Assembly: GCA_934589155.1 (NCBI GenBank)
Contig: CAKTNP010000015.1
Location: forward strand, 1-45,017
Direction: 5' to 3'
Length of the DNA: 45,017 bases
Origin: an uncultured Oscillospiraceae bacterium
GTDB lineage: Bacteria > Bacillota > Clostridia > Oscillospirales > Oscillospiraceae
Position 1 is the stretch's first letter. Every line of letters begins with the position of its first letter. Positions 24,807-32,207 of this stretch are shown here, one piece after another. Under the pieces are notes generated by a model, which saw nothing but the letters and a program-made list of their open reading frames with translations, had not been told where the DNA came from and ran no database searches. A program made the translations under genes and the position numbers.

Positions 24807-26144
24807 ATGAAACAAAACCGGAAAGAACTGGGACCCCAGATCCGGGAGGTCTGGAAATTGAGCCTTCCTGCCATTCTGACCCAGATTACCACCATTGTCA
24901 TGCAGTATATCGACTCGGCCATGGTGGGCTCCCTGGGGGCCAATGCCTCGGCGGCCATTGGCCTGGTATCCACCAGCACCTGGCTATTGGGCGGCGTGAC
25001 CTACGCCGTATCCGCAGGGTTTTCCGTGCAGGTGGCCCACCACATCGGTGCCCAGGACGACGAAGGAGCCCGGAACGTGGAACGCCACGGCCTTTTGACG
25101 GCGCTGTGCCTATCCCTGCTGCTGTGCGGCCTGGGACTGGGAATCCAGCGGAGTCTTCCCCACTGGCTGGGCGGCGACCCGGACATCTGTGAGGACGCCT
25201 CCCGATATTTTATGGTCTTCGCTCTGATGATCCCCTTTTCCCAGCTGAGCTCCCTGAGCTCTTCCTTCCTCCAATGCAGCGGCGACATGGTGACCCCCAG
25301 CATCCTGAACGCCGCCATGTGCGGCCTGGACGTTTTGTTCAACGCACTGTTGATCCCCCGCTTCGGCGTTATGGGGGCCGGCATGGGAACGGCTCTGGCC
25401 TGCGCCGTGGTGAGCCTGCTTATGGCCTGGCGCTGCTATCTGTGCAATCCCCGGCTCCGGCTGAGCCGCCGGGAAAAAGGGCATTTCCAGGGGGAAATTC
25501 TAAAAAAAGCCCTGAAGATCGGATTCCCCGTGGCGGTCCAGGAGATCGCCATGAACAGCTCCCAGGTGGTCTGCACCACCATCATTGCCCCCCTGGGCCC
25601 CGTGGCCATTGCCGCCAACTCCTTCGCCGTTACGGCAGAGAGTTTATGCTATATGCAGGGCTACGGCATCGGCTCCGCCGCCACCACCCTGGTTGGACGG
25701 AACGTGGGAGCCGGAGAAACCAAGCTGGCCAAGTGCTACGGCAACATCTGTATTGTCATGGGAGCGGCCCTGATGGGCATTGCCGGCCTTGCCATGATGG
25801 CCCTGTGCCCCCTGGTGTTCCGGCTCATGACCCCGGTCCAGGAGGTCCGGGAGCTGGCGGCCCGGTGCCTGCGGATCGGTCTGCTGGCGGAGCCCCTCTT
25901 CGGCGCGTCCATCGTCTCCGCCGGAGCTCTGCGGGGCACGGGAGACACCCTGGTTCCCAGTATTCTGAACCTGTGCAGCATCTGGATCGTCCGGCTGGGG
26001 CTGGCCATCCTGCTGGTGGGCCGCTACGGTCTGCCGGGCATGTGGACGGCCATGGCCACGGAGCTATGCGTCCGGGGTCTGCTCATGCTGTTCCGGCAAA
26101 AAACCACCAAGTTTTACGACAAATTTCAAAAAACGGCGGCATAA
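24807..26144 (+). CDS. MATE family efflux transporter
   Basis: A 445-residue inner-membrane exporter made of two homologous MatE halves, about 12 membrane helices in total. The first half begins REVWKLSLPAILTQITTIV and the second KIGFPVAVQEIAMNSSQVV, the usual paired starts of MATE repeats. Such proteins exchange Na+ or H+ for cationic drugs or metabolites; the substrate cannot be read from sequence. I use the ATG at 24807, where GGAG lies 6 bases upstream, rather than the TTG at 24795. A bidirectional terminator follows immediately. Confidence 0.93.
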   Translation: MKQNRKELGPQIREVWKLSLPAILTQITTIVMQYIDSAMVGSLGANASAAIGLVSTSTWLLGGVTYAVSAGFSVQVAHHIGAQDDEGARNVERHGLLTALCLSLLLCGLGLGIQRSLPHWLGGDPDICEDASRYFMVFALMIPFSQLSSLSSSFLQCSGDMVTPSILNAAMCGLDVLFNALLIPRFGVMGAGMGTALACAVVSLLMAWRCYLCNPRLRLSRREKGHFQGEILKKALKIGFPVAVQEIAMNSSQVVCTTIIAPLGPVAIAANSFAVTAESLCYMQGYGIGSAATTLVGRNVGAGETKLAKCYGNICIVMGAALMGIAGLAMMALCPLVFRLMTPVQEVRELAARCLRIGLLAEPLFGASIVSAGALRGTGDTLVPSILNLCSIWIVRLGLAILLVGRYGLPGMWTAMATELCVRGLLMLFRQKTTKFYDKFQKTAA

Positions 26145-26145
26145 C

Positions 26146-26173
26146 AAAGGGCGTGACCATCGTCACGCCCTTT
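26146..26173. terminator. Bidirectional terminator between MATE and GNAT genes
   Basis: A perfect 12-bp inverted repeat AAAGGGCGTGAC / GTCACGCCCTTT around CATC, T-rich on each outgoing strand, shared by the convergent genes. Confidence 0.88.
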
Positions 26174-26175
26174 CT

Positions 26176-26733
26176 CTATCTCTGGATTTCCCGGATCATG
26201 CAGTATTCATTGCGCAGGGTGCCGTCCTTGAGGCGGATGGCGTTGGGCTTGACGCCGGTAATACGAAAGCCCATTTTCTCATACAGGGCCCTGGCCCGGC
26301 TGTTGCCCTCCAAAAATTCCAGCTCCATCTGGGTGATCTGCGGGGCCGCCTCCGCAATGCAGATCAGCTCCCGGAACATTCTCGTACCGATGCCCCGGTT
26401 CCAGAATTCCTTCCGCAGGGCAATGGCCACATGGGCCCGGTGGCGCAGCTTCAGCATGTCGGACCAGAGGATCTGGCAGTTTCCTGCCAGGGTCCCCTCC
26501 ACCATGCACACCAGCATGGCCTCCCGGTCGGAGGCGTTGATGGTATCAAACATGGCCTTTTCCCCCTCGGGGGTGTACCTTCCGCATTCCTCGGGATAGC
26601 GGAGGACAAAATCCGTCTCCCCCGCGGTGGCGCACAGGTAGTCCAGCATTCCCGGAATGTCCTCATCCCTGGGACTGCGGAGCAGCGCCTGTCTCCCGTC
26701 CTTCAGCATGAACGGGATCTCCTCAACGATCAT
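26176..26733 (-). CDS. GNAT family N-acetyltransferase
   Basis: A 185-residue acetyl-CoA-dependent acyltransferase. The GNAT fold is recognisable from the central beta-4/alpha-3 region: HVAIALRKEFWNRGIGTRMF carries the acetyl-CoA pyrophosphate loop RNRGIGT-like (W-N-R-G-I-G-T, about 111-117). The late EFLEGNSRARALYEKMGFR segment (about 139-157) is the typical RAxxLYEKxGF motif. The substrate is unknown; similar small enzymes acetylate proteins, polyamines or antibiotics. It has a near-consensus promoter and GGAGG ahead of the ATG, and is expressed alone. Confidence 0.9.
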   Translation of the reverse strand: MIVEEIPFMLKDGRQALLRSPRDEDIPGMLDYLCATAGETDFVLRYPEECGRYTPEGEKAMFDTINASDREAMLVCMVEGTLAGNCQILWSDMLKLRHRAHVAIALRKEFWNRGIGTRMFRELICIAEAAPQITQMELEFLEGNSRARALYEKMGFRITGVKPNAIRLKDGTLRNEYCMIREIQR

Positions 26734-26780
26734 TTTGTCCCTCCTGTCTGCCGAGGGTTCCCCCCGACGAAATTTTTGCT

Positions 26781-26809
26781 ATTCTAGCATTTTATTGGTC
26801 CGTTGTCAA
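26781..26809 (-). promoter_or_regulatory. GNAT gene promoter
   Basis: TTGACA (26809-26804), 17 bases, TAGAAT (26786-26781) on the minus strand. It starts immediately after the terminator of the upstream ddl/DUF1934 unit. Confidence 0.85.
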
Positions 26810-26811
26810 TG

Positions 26812-26849
26812 AAAAAAGCAGGCGCATGACGGTCATGCACCTGCTTTTT
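26812..26849. terminator. Terminator of the ddl-DUF1934 unit
   Basis: AAGCAGGTGCATGAC and GTCATGCGCCTGCTT pair (one G-U) and are followed by TTTTTT on the minus strand, 7 bases after the DUF1934 stop. The A-rich 5' side makes it nearly symmetrical. Confidence 0.88.
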
Positions 26850-26855
26850 ATGCTT

Positions 26856-27287
26856 TTACACCTTTTTCGGCTCCACCAGGATCTCATAGTCCACGGTGCC
26901 CCGTGCGGATTCCTCAATGACGATGGAATAGACCACGCTGACCCGGCCCCCCTGCTCCGAAAGGTCCCAGCGGATCTTGGAGGCGCAGACCCGCATGAGC
27001 AGTGCCCCGGCATCCACCCGGTACAGGGACTCATGGGACACCCCCTCCTGGAATACCATGTAGGAGTGGGTGCCGCCGGTCCGGCCCAGGGTCACCCGTT
27101 GGGGCTGGATCCGGAAGGTGGTCTTGGTGCCCCGGAGGCCCGTCAGGTCGCTTTCCTCATAGGTAATGACCCAGGCGTCACTTTCCGTTTTCTCCAGGCT
27201 GCCCTCGGTTACCAGCTCGATGGTGTCCGGGTCCTGGCCCTCATAAAACTGGCGGCCCCGGATGGTCAGAATCACATCCTGCTTCAT
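26856..27287 (-). CDS. DUF1934 (YwiB-type) beta-barrel protein
   Basis: A 143-residue protein of the DUF1934 family, which has a calycin-like beta-barrel and no known role. The N-terminus VILTIRGRQF, the central YEESDLTGLRGTKTTFRI and late YSIVIEESARGTVDYEI match the family rhythm of alternating beta strands. The ATG overlaps the ddl stop as ATGA, so expression is tied to D-Ala-D-Ala synthesis. A binding role for a small ligand is only a guess from the fold. Confidence 0.85.
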   Translation of the reverse strand: MKQDVILTIRGRQFYEGQDPDTIELVTEGSLEKTESDAWVITYEESDLTGLRGTKTTFRIQPQRVTLGRTGGTHSYMVFQEGVSHESLYRVDAGALLMRVCASKIRWDLSEQGGRVSVVYSIVIEESARGTVDYEILVEPKKV

Positions 27288-28357
27288 CCGGCCTGGGCCT
27301 CAAGTGCCAGGGCCAGCAGCTGATCGATGAGCTCGTCATAGGGGATGCCGCTGGCGGAAAAAAGCTTGGGGTACATGGAGATGGAGGTAAAGCCCGGCAG
27401 CGTGTTGATCTCGTTGAAGACCACACGCTCCCCCTCCAGGGTCACAAAAAAGTCCACCCGGGAAAGGCCCCGGCAGCCCAGAGCGCCGTACACCCGGACG
27501 GCCATGTCCCGGACCGTCTCCTCGGCGGTCTCGGAGATTCGGGCGGGAATGTAGGCCCGGGAGGTATCGGTGACGTACTTGGTCTCGTAATCGTAGAATT
27601 CCGCGCCGGGGTCGATCTCGCCGCAGACGGAAGCCACGGGATTGTCGTTGCCCATGACCGCCACCTCGATCTCCCGGCCGTGAATGAATTCCTCCACCAG
27701 GACCTTCCGGTCGTAGACGGCGGCATTTTCCAGGGCGGCCATGAGGGCCTGACGGTCCCCGGCCTTGGACACGCCCACGGAGGAGCCGGTGCCGGCGGGC
27801 TTCACGAACACGGGATACCGGAATTTCTGCTCCACAGCATCCAGAACCTGGTCCATGTGCAGATCCATCTCCTCCCGGCGGACCAGCATCCAGTCTGCCT
27901 GGGGGATCCCGGCCTGGCCTGCGGCCAGCTTGGTCAGGGTCTTATCCATGGCCACGGCGGAAGCGGCCACCCCGGAGCCCACGTAGGGGATCCCGGCCAG
28001 CTGCAGAAGGCCCTGGACCGTGCCGTCCTCGCCGTTTTCGCCGTGGAGCACGGGGAACACCACGTCGATCCGCTCCCGGACCACGCAGTCCCCCTCAAAG
28101 GTGAGCAGGCCCTGGCCCCGGACCGGGGAAATGGTGGCCCGGCGGTTATTCTCATAATCCTCCCAGGTGCCGTCGGGCAGCATGCTGTAATCGGAGCCCG
28201 TAAACAGGATCCAGTCGCCGTCCTTGGTGATGCCCACGGGGAACACGTTGTATTTTTCCTTGCTGATGTTATTCAGGACGGACTCCGCAGAGCGCAGAGA
28301 TACCTCATGCTCCGGAGACATGCCGCCGAACAGCACGCACACGCTTAATTTTTTCAC
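27284..28357 (-). CDS. ddl: D-alanine--D-alanine ligase
   Basis: An ATP-grasp ligase of 357 residues that makes D-Ala-D-Ala for MurF. The N-terminus VCVLFGGMSPEHEVS (about 5-19) carries the substrate-binding Glu/Ser region. AGTGSSVGVSKA (about 173-184) is the serine loop. The omega-loop EFYDYETKY keeps the tyrosine found in D-Ala rather than D-Lac ligases, so vancomycin sensitivity is expected by this criterion. FNEINTLPGFT is the metal-binding end motif. I start at the GTG at 28357, where GAGGT lies 6 bases upstream and which gives the family N-terminus. Confidence 0.95.
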   Translation of the reverse strand: MKKLSVCVLFGGMSPEHEVSLRSAESVLNNISKEKYNVFPVGITKDGDWILFTGSDYSMLPDGTWEDYENNRRATISPVRGQGLLTFEGDCVVRERIDVVFPVLHGENGEDGTVQGLLQLAGIPYVGSGVAASAVAMDKTLTKLAAGQAGIPQADWMLVRREEMDLHMDQVLDAVEQKFRYPVFVKPAGTGSSVGVSKAGDRQALMAALENAAVYDRKVLVEEFIHGREIEVAVMGNDNPVASVCGEIDPGAEFYDYETKYVTDTSRAYIPARISETAEETVRDMAVRVYGALGCRGLSRVDFFVTLEGERVVFNEINTLPGFTSISMYPKLFSASGIPYDELIDQLLALALEAQAG

Positions 28358-28396
28358 GATGAGACCTCGCTTTCCATTCTTACAGAACACCTACAT

Positions 28397-28425
28397 AGTA
28401 TATGCCAACTTGCACAAGAAGGCAA
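28397..28425 (-). promoter_or_regulatory. ddl promoter
   Basis: TTGCCT (28425-28420), 17 bases, TATACT (28402-28397) on the minus strand, 40 bases before the ddl GTG. Confidence 0.65.
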
Positions 28426-28476
28426 GGACTAATTTGGCGCTCCACCGCCGTTTCCTATGGAAATTTCCAGTTTTTG

Positions 28477-28485
28477 TGCTATAAT
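28477..28485 (+). promoter_or_regulatory. Extended -10 promoter of the small acidic gene
   Basis: TGC followed by TATAAT (28480-28485), an extended -10 without a good -35. The ATG of the downstream gene is 40 bases away. Confidence 0.6.
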
Positions 28486-28524
28486 TAGAAGACAAGACAA
28501 TTGACGCTCCAAGGAGGGATCCTC

Positions 28525-28932
28525 ATGCAGATCGATCTGACGCCGAAGGAATTCCGGCTGCTGCTGGACATGGCTTATATTGGGAATTGGGTGCTGAACT
28601 CCACCCGGGGAGACGACCGGTTCCAGGAATACGACAACATTGAAAGCAAGCTCTTTTCCCTGTGCCGGGGTACCAATCTCCAGGCCCTGGTGGAAAAATG
28701 GGATGGCCAGGACGCGCCCTCCCGGGCCTATATGGAGGGCGGCATCCATGAGGCCATCTCCTATTATGAGGACAATATCTTCTATGAAATCCTGGCGGAG
28801 GAGCTGTCCCGCCGGGACATGGACTATCCGGACATCACCGACGAAAACTACGACGAGATCATGAGCCGGATGGACGATTATATGGACGAATTCGAGTCCT
28901 CCGGCGTGGACCATTTGGTGCTGGAGGAGTGA
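28525..28932 (+). CDS. Small acidic protein of unknown function
   Basis: A 135-residue, predominantly helical and strongly acidic soluble protein. I do not recognise its family. Visible features are an amphipathic start (MQIDLTPKEFRLLLDMAYIG), a single Cys, several aromatic residues in the middle (YYEDNIFYEIL), and an Asp/Glu-rich end (SRMDDYMDEFES). There is no signal peptide, membrane helix or metal motif. AGGAGGG lies 5 bases ahead of the ATG, and codon use resembles the neighbours. Its own promoter and a strong terminator make it a single-gene unit between ddl and the tauE gene. It is clearly a real gene. Confidence 0.85.
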   Translation: MQIDLTPKEFRLLLDMAYIGNWVLNSTRGDDRFQEYDNIESKLFSLCRGTNLQALVEKWDGQDAPSRAYMEGGIHEAISYYEDNIFYEILAEELSRRDMDYPDITDENYDEIMSRMDDYMDEFESSGVDHLVLEE

Positions 28933-28935
28933 TAA

Positions 28936-28968
28936 ACGAGAGGGCTTCGAAAGGCCCTCTCGTTTTTT
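28936..28968 (+). terminator. Strong terminator after the small acidic gene
   Basis: ACGAGAGGGC and GCCCTCTCGT pair across an 8-base loop and run into TTTTTT. It overlaps the tauE stop codon on the other strand, where a shorter T-run also follows, so it can serve both genes. Confidence 0.92.
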
Positions 28969-29743
28969 ATGCCAGGAGCTTGAAGGCGAAGATCACAAGG
29001 CCCAGGACCACCAGCACGACGCCTGTGGCCCGGTTCAGGGTCTTGGGCTCCGCCTTGTTGGCGAACACTGCCGCGATCCGGGCCCACAGCAGGGTAAAGA
29101 CCACGCACAGTCCCCAGACCGCCCAATCCGGCGTGCCGCCGATGACGAAATGGGACATGGCGCCGGTCAGGGCCGTGAAGGTCATAATAAACACGCTGGT
29201 GCCCACGGCGGTCTTTAACTCATAGCCCAGGACAGAGGTCAAAATCAGCAGCATCATCATGCCGCCGCCGGCACCGATAAAGCCGCAGATAAAGCCGATG
29301 AGAACGCCGCAGACCACGGACTGGATGGCCCGCTTTTTTGCGGAGACCTCCAGCATGGCCTCCTTGGTGGTCATGACCGGGCGGAGAATGAACTTAACGC
29401 CCAAAAGGAAAGTCATGAATACGGAAAAACCGCCCATGGTGGTGGAAGGAATGAGGCTTGCCACGAAGCTGCCCACCACAGTAAACAGAAGTACGCTGAC
29501 CATCATAATAAGGCCGTTTTTCACGTCCAGATTCTTGTTCTTATGGTATGTATAGGCGGACACGGCGCTGGCCAGCACGTCCGAGGACAGGGCGATGCCC
29601 ACGGCCATGTAGGGGTCCATATTCAGGAAGGTAATGAGCATGGGGCTGATGACCGCCGCGGCGCTCATGCCCGCGAAGCCGGTGCCCAGACCGGCGCCCA
29701 TGCCCGCAAAGAAGGTCACCAAGATCAGTTTCAAAAGTTTCAT
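28967..29743 (-). CDS. TauE/SafE family anion permease
   Basis: A 258-residue membrane protein of the TauE/SafE (DUF81) family, usually linked to export of sulfite or organosulfonates. Two homologous halves are seen: an N-terminal GAGLGTGFAGMSAAAVISP and a central CGFIGAGGGMMMLLILTS. Each has the glycine-rich motif of these transporters, and about eight membrane helices are present in all. Its ATG overlaps the stop of the MarR-type gene (ATGA), so the regulator and transporter are co-translated. The substrate is not evident. Confidence 0.9.
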   Translation of the reverse strand: MKLLKLILVTFFAGMGAGLGTGFAGMSAAAVISPMLITFLNMDPYMAVGIALSSDVLASAVSAYTYHKNKNLDVKNGLIMMVSVLLFTVVGSFVASLIPSTTMGGFSVFMTFLLGVKFILRPVMTTKEAMLEVSAKKRAIQSVVCGVLIGFICGFIGAGGGMMMLLILTSVLGYELKTAVGTSVFIMTFTALTGAMSHFVIGGTPDWAVWGLCVVFTLLWARIAAVFANKAEPKTLNRATGVVLVVLGLVIFAFKLLA

Positions 29744-30174
29744 CGCATTTCCTCCAAAATCCCGTCCAGATTTGCCTCCATCTTCTGAAGGGCGGCAAAA
29801 AACGCCCGGCGCTGGGCAGGCTCCATATCCCGGAACAAGATCTCTACGAACCGCTCCTGCAAAGCCCGGCCCTTTTGGATCACAGGCTCAGCCTGTTCCG
29901 TCGGAACCAACTCCGTTTTGCGCCGGTCCCCTGCCACGGGTTTTCGCAGAAGGTATCCCTCCCGGACCAGGCGGTCCACGTAGACGGAGACCAGGTTGGC
30001 CTTGATATGGCGGATCTCCACAATGTCCCGGGCTGTCCGGTACTCCGGGTTATTGCCCAGAAACAACAGAATGTCAAAGGCGGTCTGAGGCAGGTTCAGC
30101 TCCCGGCACAGGGGCCTGCAGACCTCGCCGTAGGCCTGGGCCGCCTTCCTGGCAAATTCGATCCCGGTTTTCAT
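29740..30174 (-). CDS. MarR family transcriptional regulator
   Basis: A 144-residue winged-helix repressor. Helices around LPQTAFDILLFLGNN lead to the recognition helix (IKANLVSVYVDRLVREGYL), and a wing with VAGDRRKTELVPTEQ follows. This is the usual MarR order with the DxRxx wing arginines. I begin at the ATG at 30174, with GGAGGG 6 bases upstream; a TTG at 30195 lies inside the operator palindrome. It probably represses itself and the coupled tauE gene and is relieved by a small ligand. Confidence 0.92.
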   Translation of the reverse strand: MKTGIEFARKAAQAYGEVCRPLCRELNLPQTAFDILLFLGNNPEYRTARDIVEIRHIKANLVSVYVDRLVREGYLLRKPVAGDRRKTELVPTEQAEPVIQKGRALQERFVEILFRDMEPAQRRAFFAALQKMEANLDGILEEMR

Positions 30175-30190
30175 AGCGCCCTCCAAGTTC

Positions 30191-30202
30191 TTCAAATTTG
30201 AA
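30191..30202. promoter_or_regulatory. Palindromic MarR operator candidate
   Basis: TTCAAATTTGAA is a perfect 12-base palindrome, 17 bases upstream of the marR ATG and about 20 bases past the -10. Its AT-rich dyad and position match autoregulated MarR operators. Confidence 0.75.
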
Positions 30203-30221
30203 CGTTTCGTTTTCTGAAGTA

Positions 30222-30250
30222 ATTATAGTTTCCATTTTGCCCTTTGTCAA
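30222..30250 (-). promoter_or_regulatory. Consensus promoter of marR-tauE
   Basis: TTGACA (30250-30245), 17 bases, TATAAT (30227-30222) on the minus strand: an exact consensus. A promoter this strong would need tight repression, in line with the operator just downstream. Confidence 0.9.
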
Positions 30251-30255
30251 GCCCG

Positions 30256-30283
30256 AAAAAGGGGCGGCCTGGGCCGCCCCTTT
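30256..30283 (-). terminator. spoVAC terminator
   Basis: GGGGCGGCC pairs with GGCCGCCCC around two to four bases and is followed by TTTTT on the minus strand, 11 bases after the spoVAC stop. It ends 6 bases before the marR -35. Confidence 0.88.
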
Positions 30284-30291
30284 CGGAATTT

Positions 30292-30738
30292 CTAAAGCAC
30301 GGTGCAGATCCAATAGACCAGGCCGTAGACCACGCTGGCCGACAGGCCGAAGACGATCACGGGGCCCGCAATGGAAAACATTTTTGTACAGGTGCCGGTG
30401 ATGATCTTCTCAGAGCGGAACTCCACCGCCGGCGCCACGATGGAATTGGCAAAGCCCGTAATGGGCACCAATGTCCCGGCACCGGCCACCTTGGCAATGT
30501 CATCGTAAATGCTGAAGCCCGTCAAAACGGCAGACAGCAGGATCATGGTCATGCAGGTAGCGGTGGACGCGGCCTCCCGGTCTAGACCCAGGGCCTCATA
30601 GCCAGACAGAATGGCCTGGGCAATGAGGCAGATCAGGCCCCCGATCCAAAAGGCGTTGAAGCAGTCCCGGCCCATGGGCGAATTGGGACTGACCCGGTCC
30701 ACATAGGCTCTGTAATCCCGGTCGTTCATTTTCTTCAT
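30292..30738 (-). CDS. spoVAC: Stage V sporulation protein AC
   Basis: A 148-residue polytopic membrane protein of the SpoVAC/SpoVAEb family. These form part of the channel that moves calcium dipicolinate into spores and out at germination. The segment VPITGFANSIVAPAVEF (about 92-108), and the following KMFSIAGPVIVFG are characteristic. spoVAD and spoVAE, its usual neighbours, are not here. I start at the ATG at 30738; MNDRD at 30728 is an alternative. The start codon lies directly after the U-tract of the ribosomal operon terminator, and its SD-like GAGGGGG is the terminator's 3' arm. Confidence 0.9.
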   Translation of the reverse strand: MKKMNDRDYRAYVDRVSPNSPMGRDCFNAFWIGGLICLIAQAILSGYEALGLDREAASTATCMTMILLSAVLTGFSIYDDIAKVAGAGTLVPITGFANSIVAPAVEFRSEKIITGTCTKMFSIAGPVIVFGLSASVVYGLVYWICTVL

Positions 30739-30740
30739 AT

Positions 30741-30776
30741 AAAAAACCCCCTCTGGCCTAGATTGGCCAAAGGGGG
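30741..30776 (-). terminator. Terminator of the ribosomal superoperon
   Basis: CCCCCTTTGGCC and GGCCAGAGGGGG form a 12-bp stem (one G-U) with loop AATCTA, followed by TTTTTT on the minus strand, 22 bases after rplQ. This intrinsic terminator ends the S10-spc-alpha transcript and abuts spoVAC. Confidence 0.93.
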
Positions 30777-30798
30777 ATCTTTTATACATGAGCGGTTC

Positions 30799-31140
30799 TT
30801 ACACCAGCTCGATCACTGCCATCTCAGCAGCGTCGCCCCGCCGGGCGCCCAGACGGGTCACGCGGGTGTAGCCGCCGTTCCGGTCAGCATACTTGGGAGC
30901 GATCTCCTTGAACAGCTTGTTGGCAACGGCCTCCTTGGTGATGAAGCCCATAGCCTTGCGGTAGGCAGCCAGGTTGTTCTTCTTGCCCAGGGTGATCATT
31001 TTCTCCACCACGGGCTGAACTTCCTTTGCCTTATAAAAGGTCGTCTCAATCTTGCCATTTTCCAGCAGATCCGTCGTCAGCTGACGAAGCATGGCTTTTC
31101 TCTGGTCGCTGGTTCTGCCAAGTTTACGAGTGCCGAACAT
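30799..31140 (-). CDS. rplQ: 50S ribosomal protein L17
   Basis: A 113-residue large-subunit protein that lies near the peptide exit tunnel. The N-terminus [20 protein letters not shown] is the family hallmark, and the C-terminal [19 protein letters not shown] is also typical. The ATG at 31140 is preferred over 31146 because GGAGG is 8 bases from the former and only 2 from the latter. It is the last gene of the ribosomal superoperon, right after rpoA, as in most bacteria. Confidence 0.97.
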   Translation of the reverse strand: MFGTRKLGRTSDQRKAMLRQLTTDLLENGKIETTFYKAKEVQPVVEKMITLGKKNNLAAYRKAMGFITKEAVANKLFKEIAPKYADRNGGYTRVTRLGARRGDAAEMAVIELV

Positions 31141-31170
31141 GAACATTTCCTCCTTCTATAAAGGTTTCGA

Positions 31171-32130
31171 TTAGTTGTTGTTGCTGGAGTCATCGCTGGC
31201 CAGGGACAAGCCCATCATTTCCAGCTTCTTCTGTACCTCATCCAGGGACTTCTTACCCATGTTGCGGACCTTCATCATATCCTCGCCGGTCTTGTTGATC
31301 AAGTCTTCGACGGTGTTGATGTTGGCACGCTTCAGGCAGTTGAAGCTCCGGACGGACAGATCCAGTTCGTCAATGGTCATCTGCAGGACCTTATTGGCGC
31401 TGGATTCCGGCTTCTCCACCACGGTAGAGCTGCTGGCCGCAGTTTCGGACAGGTTCGTGAACAGGCCCATATGGTCGGACAGGATCTTCGCGCCCAGGGA
31501 CACGGCGTCCCGAGCGGTAATGGTGGAATCCGTCCAGACCTCCAAGGTCAGCTTGTCGTAGTCGGTCATGTTGCCCACACGAGTGTTCTCCACCGTGTAA
31601 TTCACCTTATAGACAGGGGTGTAAATGGAATCGATGGGAATTACACCGATCACAGTCTGAGGCGTCTTGTTCCGATCCGAAGAAACATAGCCGCGGCCAT
31701 GGCTCATGGTGATCTCCATGTTGAAGGTGGCGTCGGGACCCAGAGTGCAGATATGCAGATCCGGGTTCACGATCTCCACCTCACCGTCGGCCTTGATGTC
31801 GCCGGCGGTGACCTCGCAGGGGCCCACCGCGTCAATGTAGACGGTCTTGACACCCTGGCAATGGAGCTTGGCAATGATCCGCTTCACGTTCAGCACGATC
31901 TCCGTCACATCCTCGGTGACACCGGGGATGGTGGAGAACTCATGCTGCACGCCGGCGATCTTGATGGAAGTCGCAGCGGTGCCGGGAAGGGAGGACAGCA
32001 GCACCCGTCTCAGGGAGTTGCCCAGAGTGGTGCCATAACCACGCTCCAGAGGCTCGACCACGTACTTGCCGTAGGCGGGATTCTCGGGGGAGTCCATGCA
32101 AATAATGCGCGGCTTTTCGATTTCTACCAT
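31171..32130 (-). CDS. rpoA: RNA polymerase alpha subunit
   Basis: A 319-residue alpha subunit. The N-terminal assembly domain (about 1-230) contains [20 protein letters not shown] near 29-48. A flexible linker with VVEKPESS leads to the C-terminal domain (about 250-305) with [19 protein letters not shown] and [11 protein letters not shown], the helix-hairpin that contacts UP elements and activators. GGAGGG precedes the ATG. Coexpression with ribosomal proteins is standard. The rpsD-rpoA gap is unusually long and holds a hairpin. Confidence 0.98.
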   Translation of the reverse strand: MVEIEKPRIICMDSPENPAYGKYVVEPLERGYGTTLGNSLRRVLLSSLPGTAATSIKIAGVQHEFSTIPGVTEDVTEIVLNVKRIIAKLHCQGVKTVYIDAVGPCEVTAGDIKADGEVEIVNPDLHICTLGPDATFNMEITMSHGRGYVSSDRNKTPQTVIGVIPIDSIYTPVYKVNYTVENTRVGNMTDYDKLTLEVWTDSTITARDAVSLGAKILSDHMGLFTNLSETAASSSTVVEKPESSANKVLQMTIDELDLSVRSFNCLKRANINTVEDLINKTGEDMMKVRNMGKKSLDEVQKKLEMMGLSLASDDSSNNN

Positions 32131-32154
32131 GAATAAATACCCTCCTTTTCATCT

Positions 32155-32199
32155 GCGGGGCCTTGGCCCCGCCTCGGTTCAGCTTACCAATCAGCGAGG
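32155..32199 (-). other. Hairpin pair between rpsD and rpoA
   Basis: CCTCG (32199-32195) can pair with CGAGG (32176-32172). Next comes a perfect palindrome, GCGGGGCC with GGCCCCGC (32172-32155), about 20 bases before the rpoA ribosome-binding site. No U-tract follows, so it is not a standard terminator. Confidence 0.55.
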
Positions 32200-32207
32200 G
32201 CAGGACA

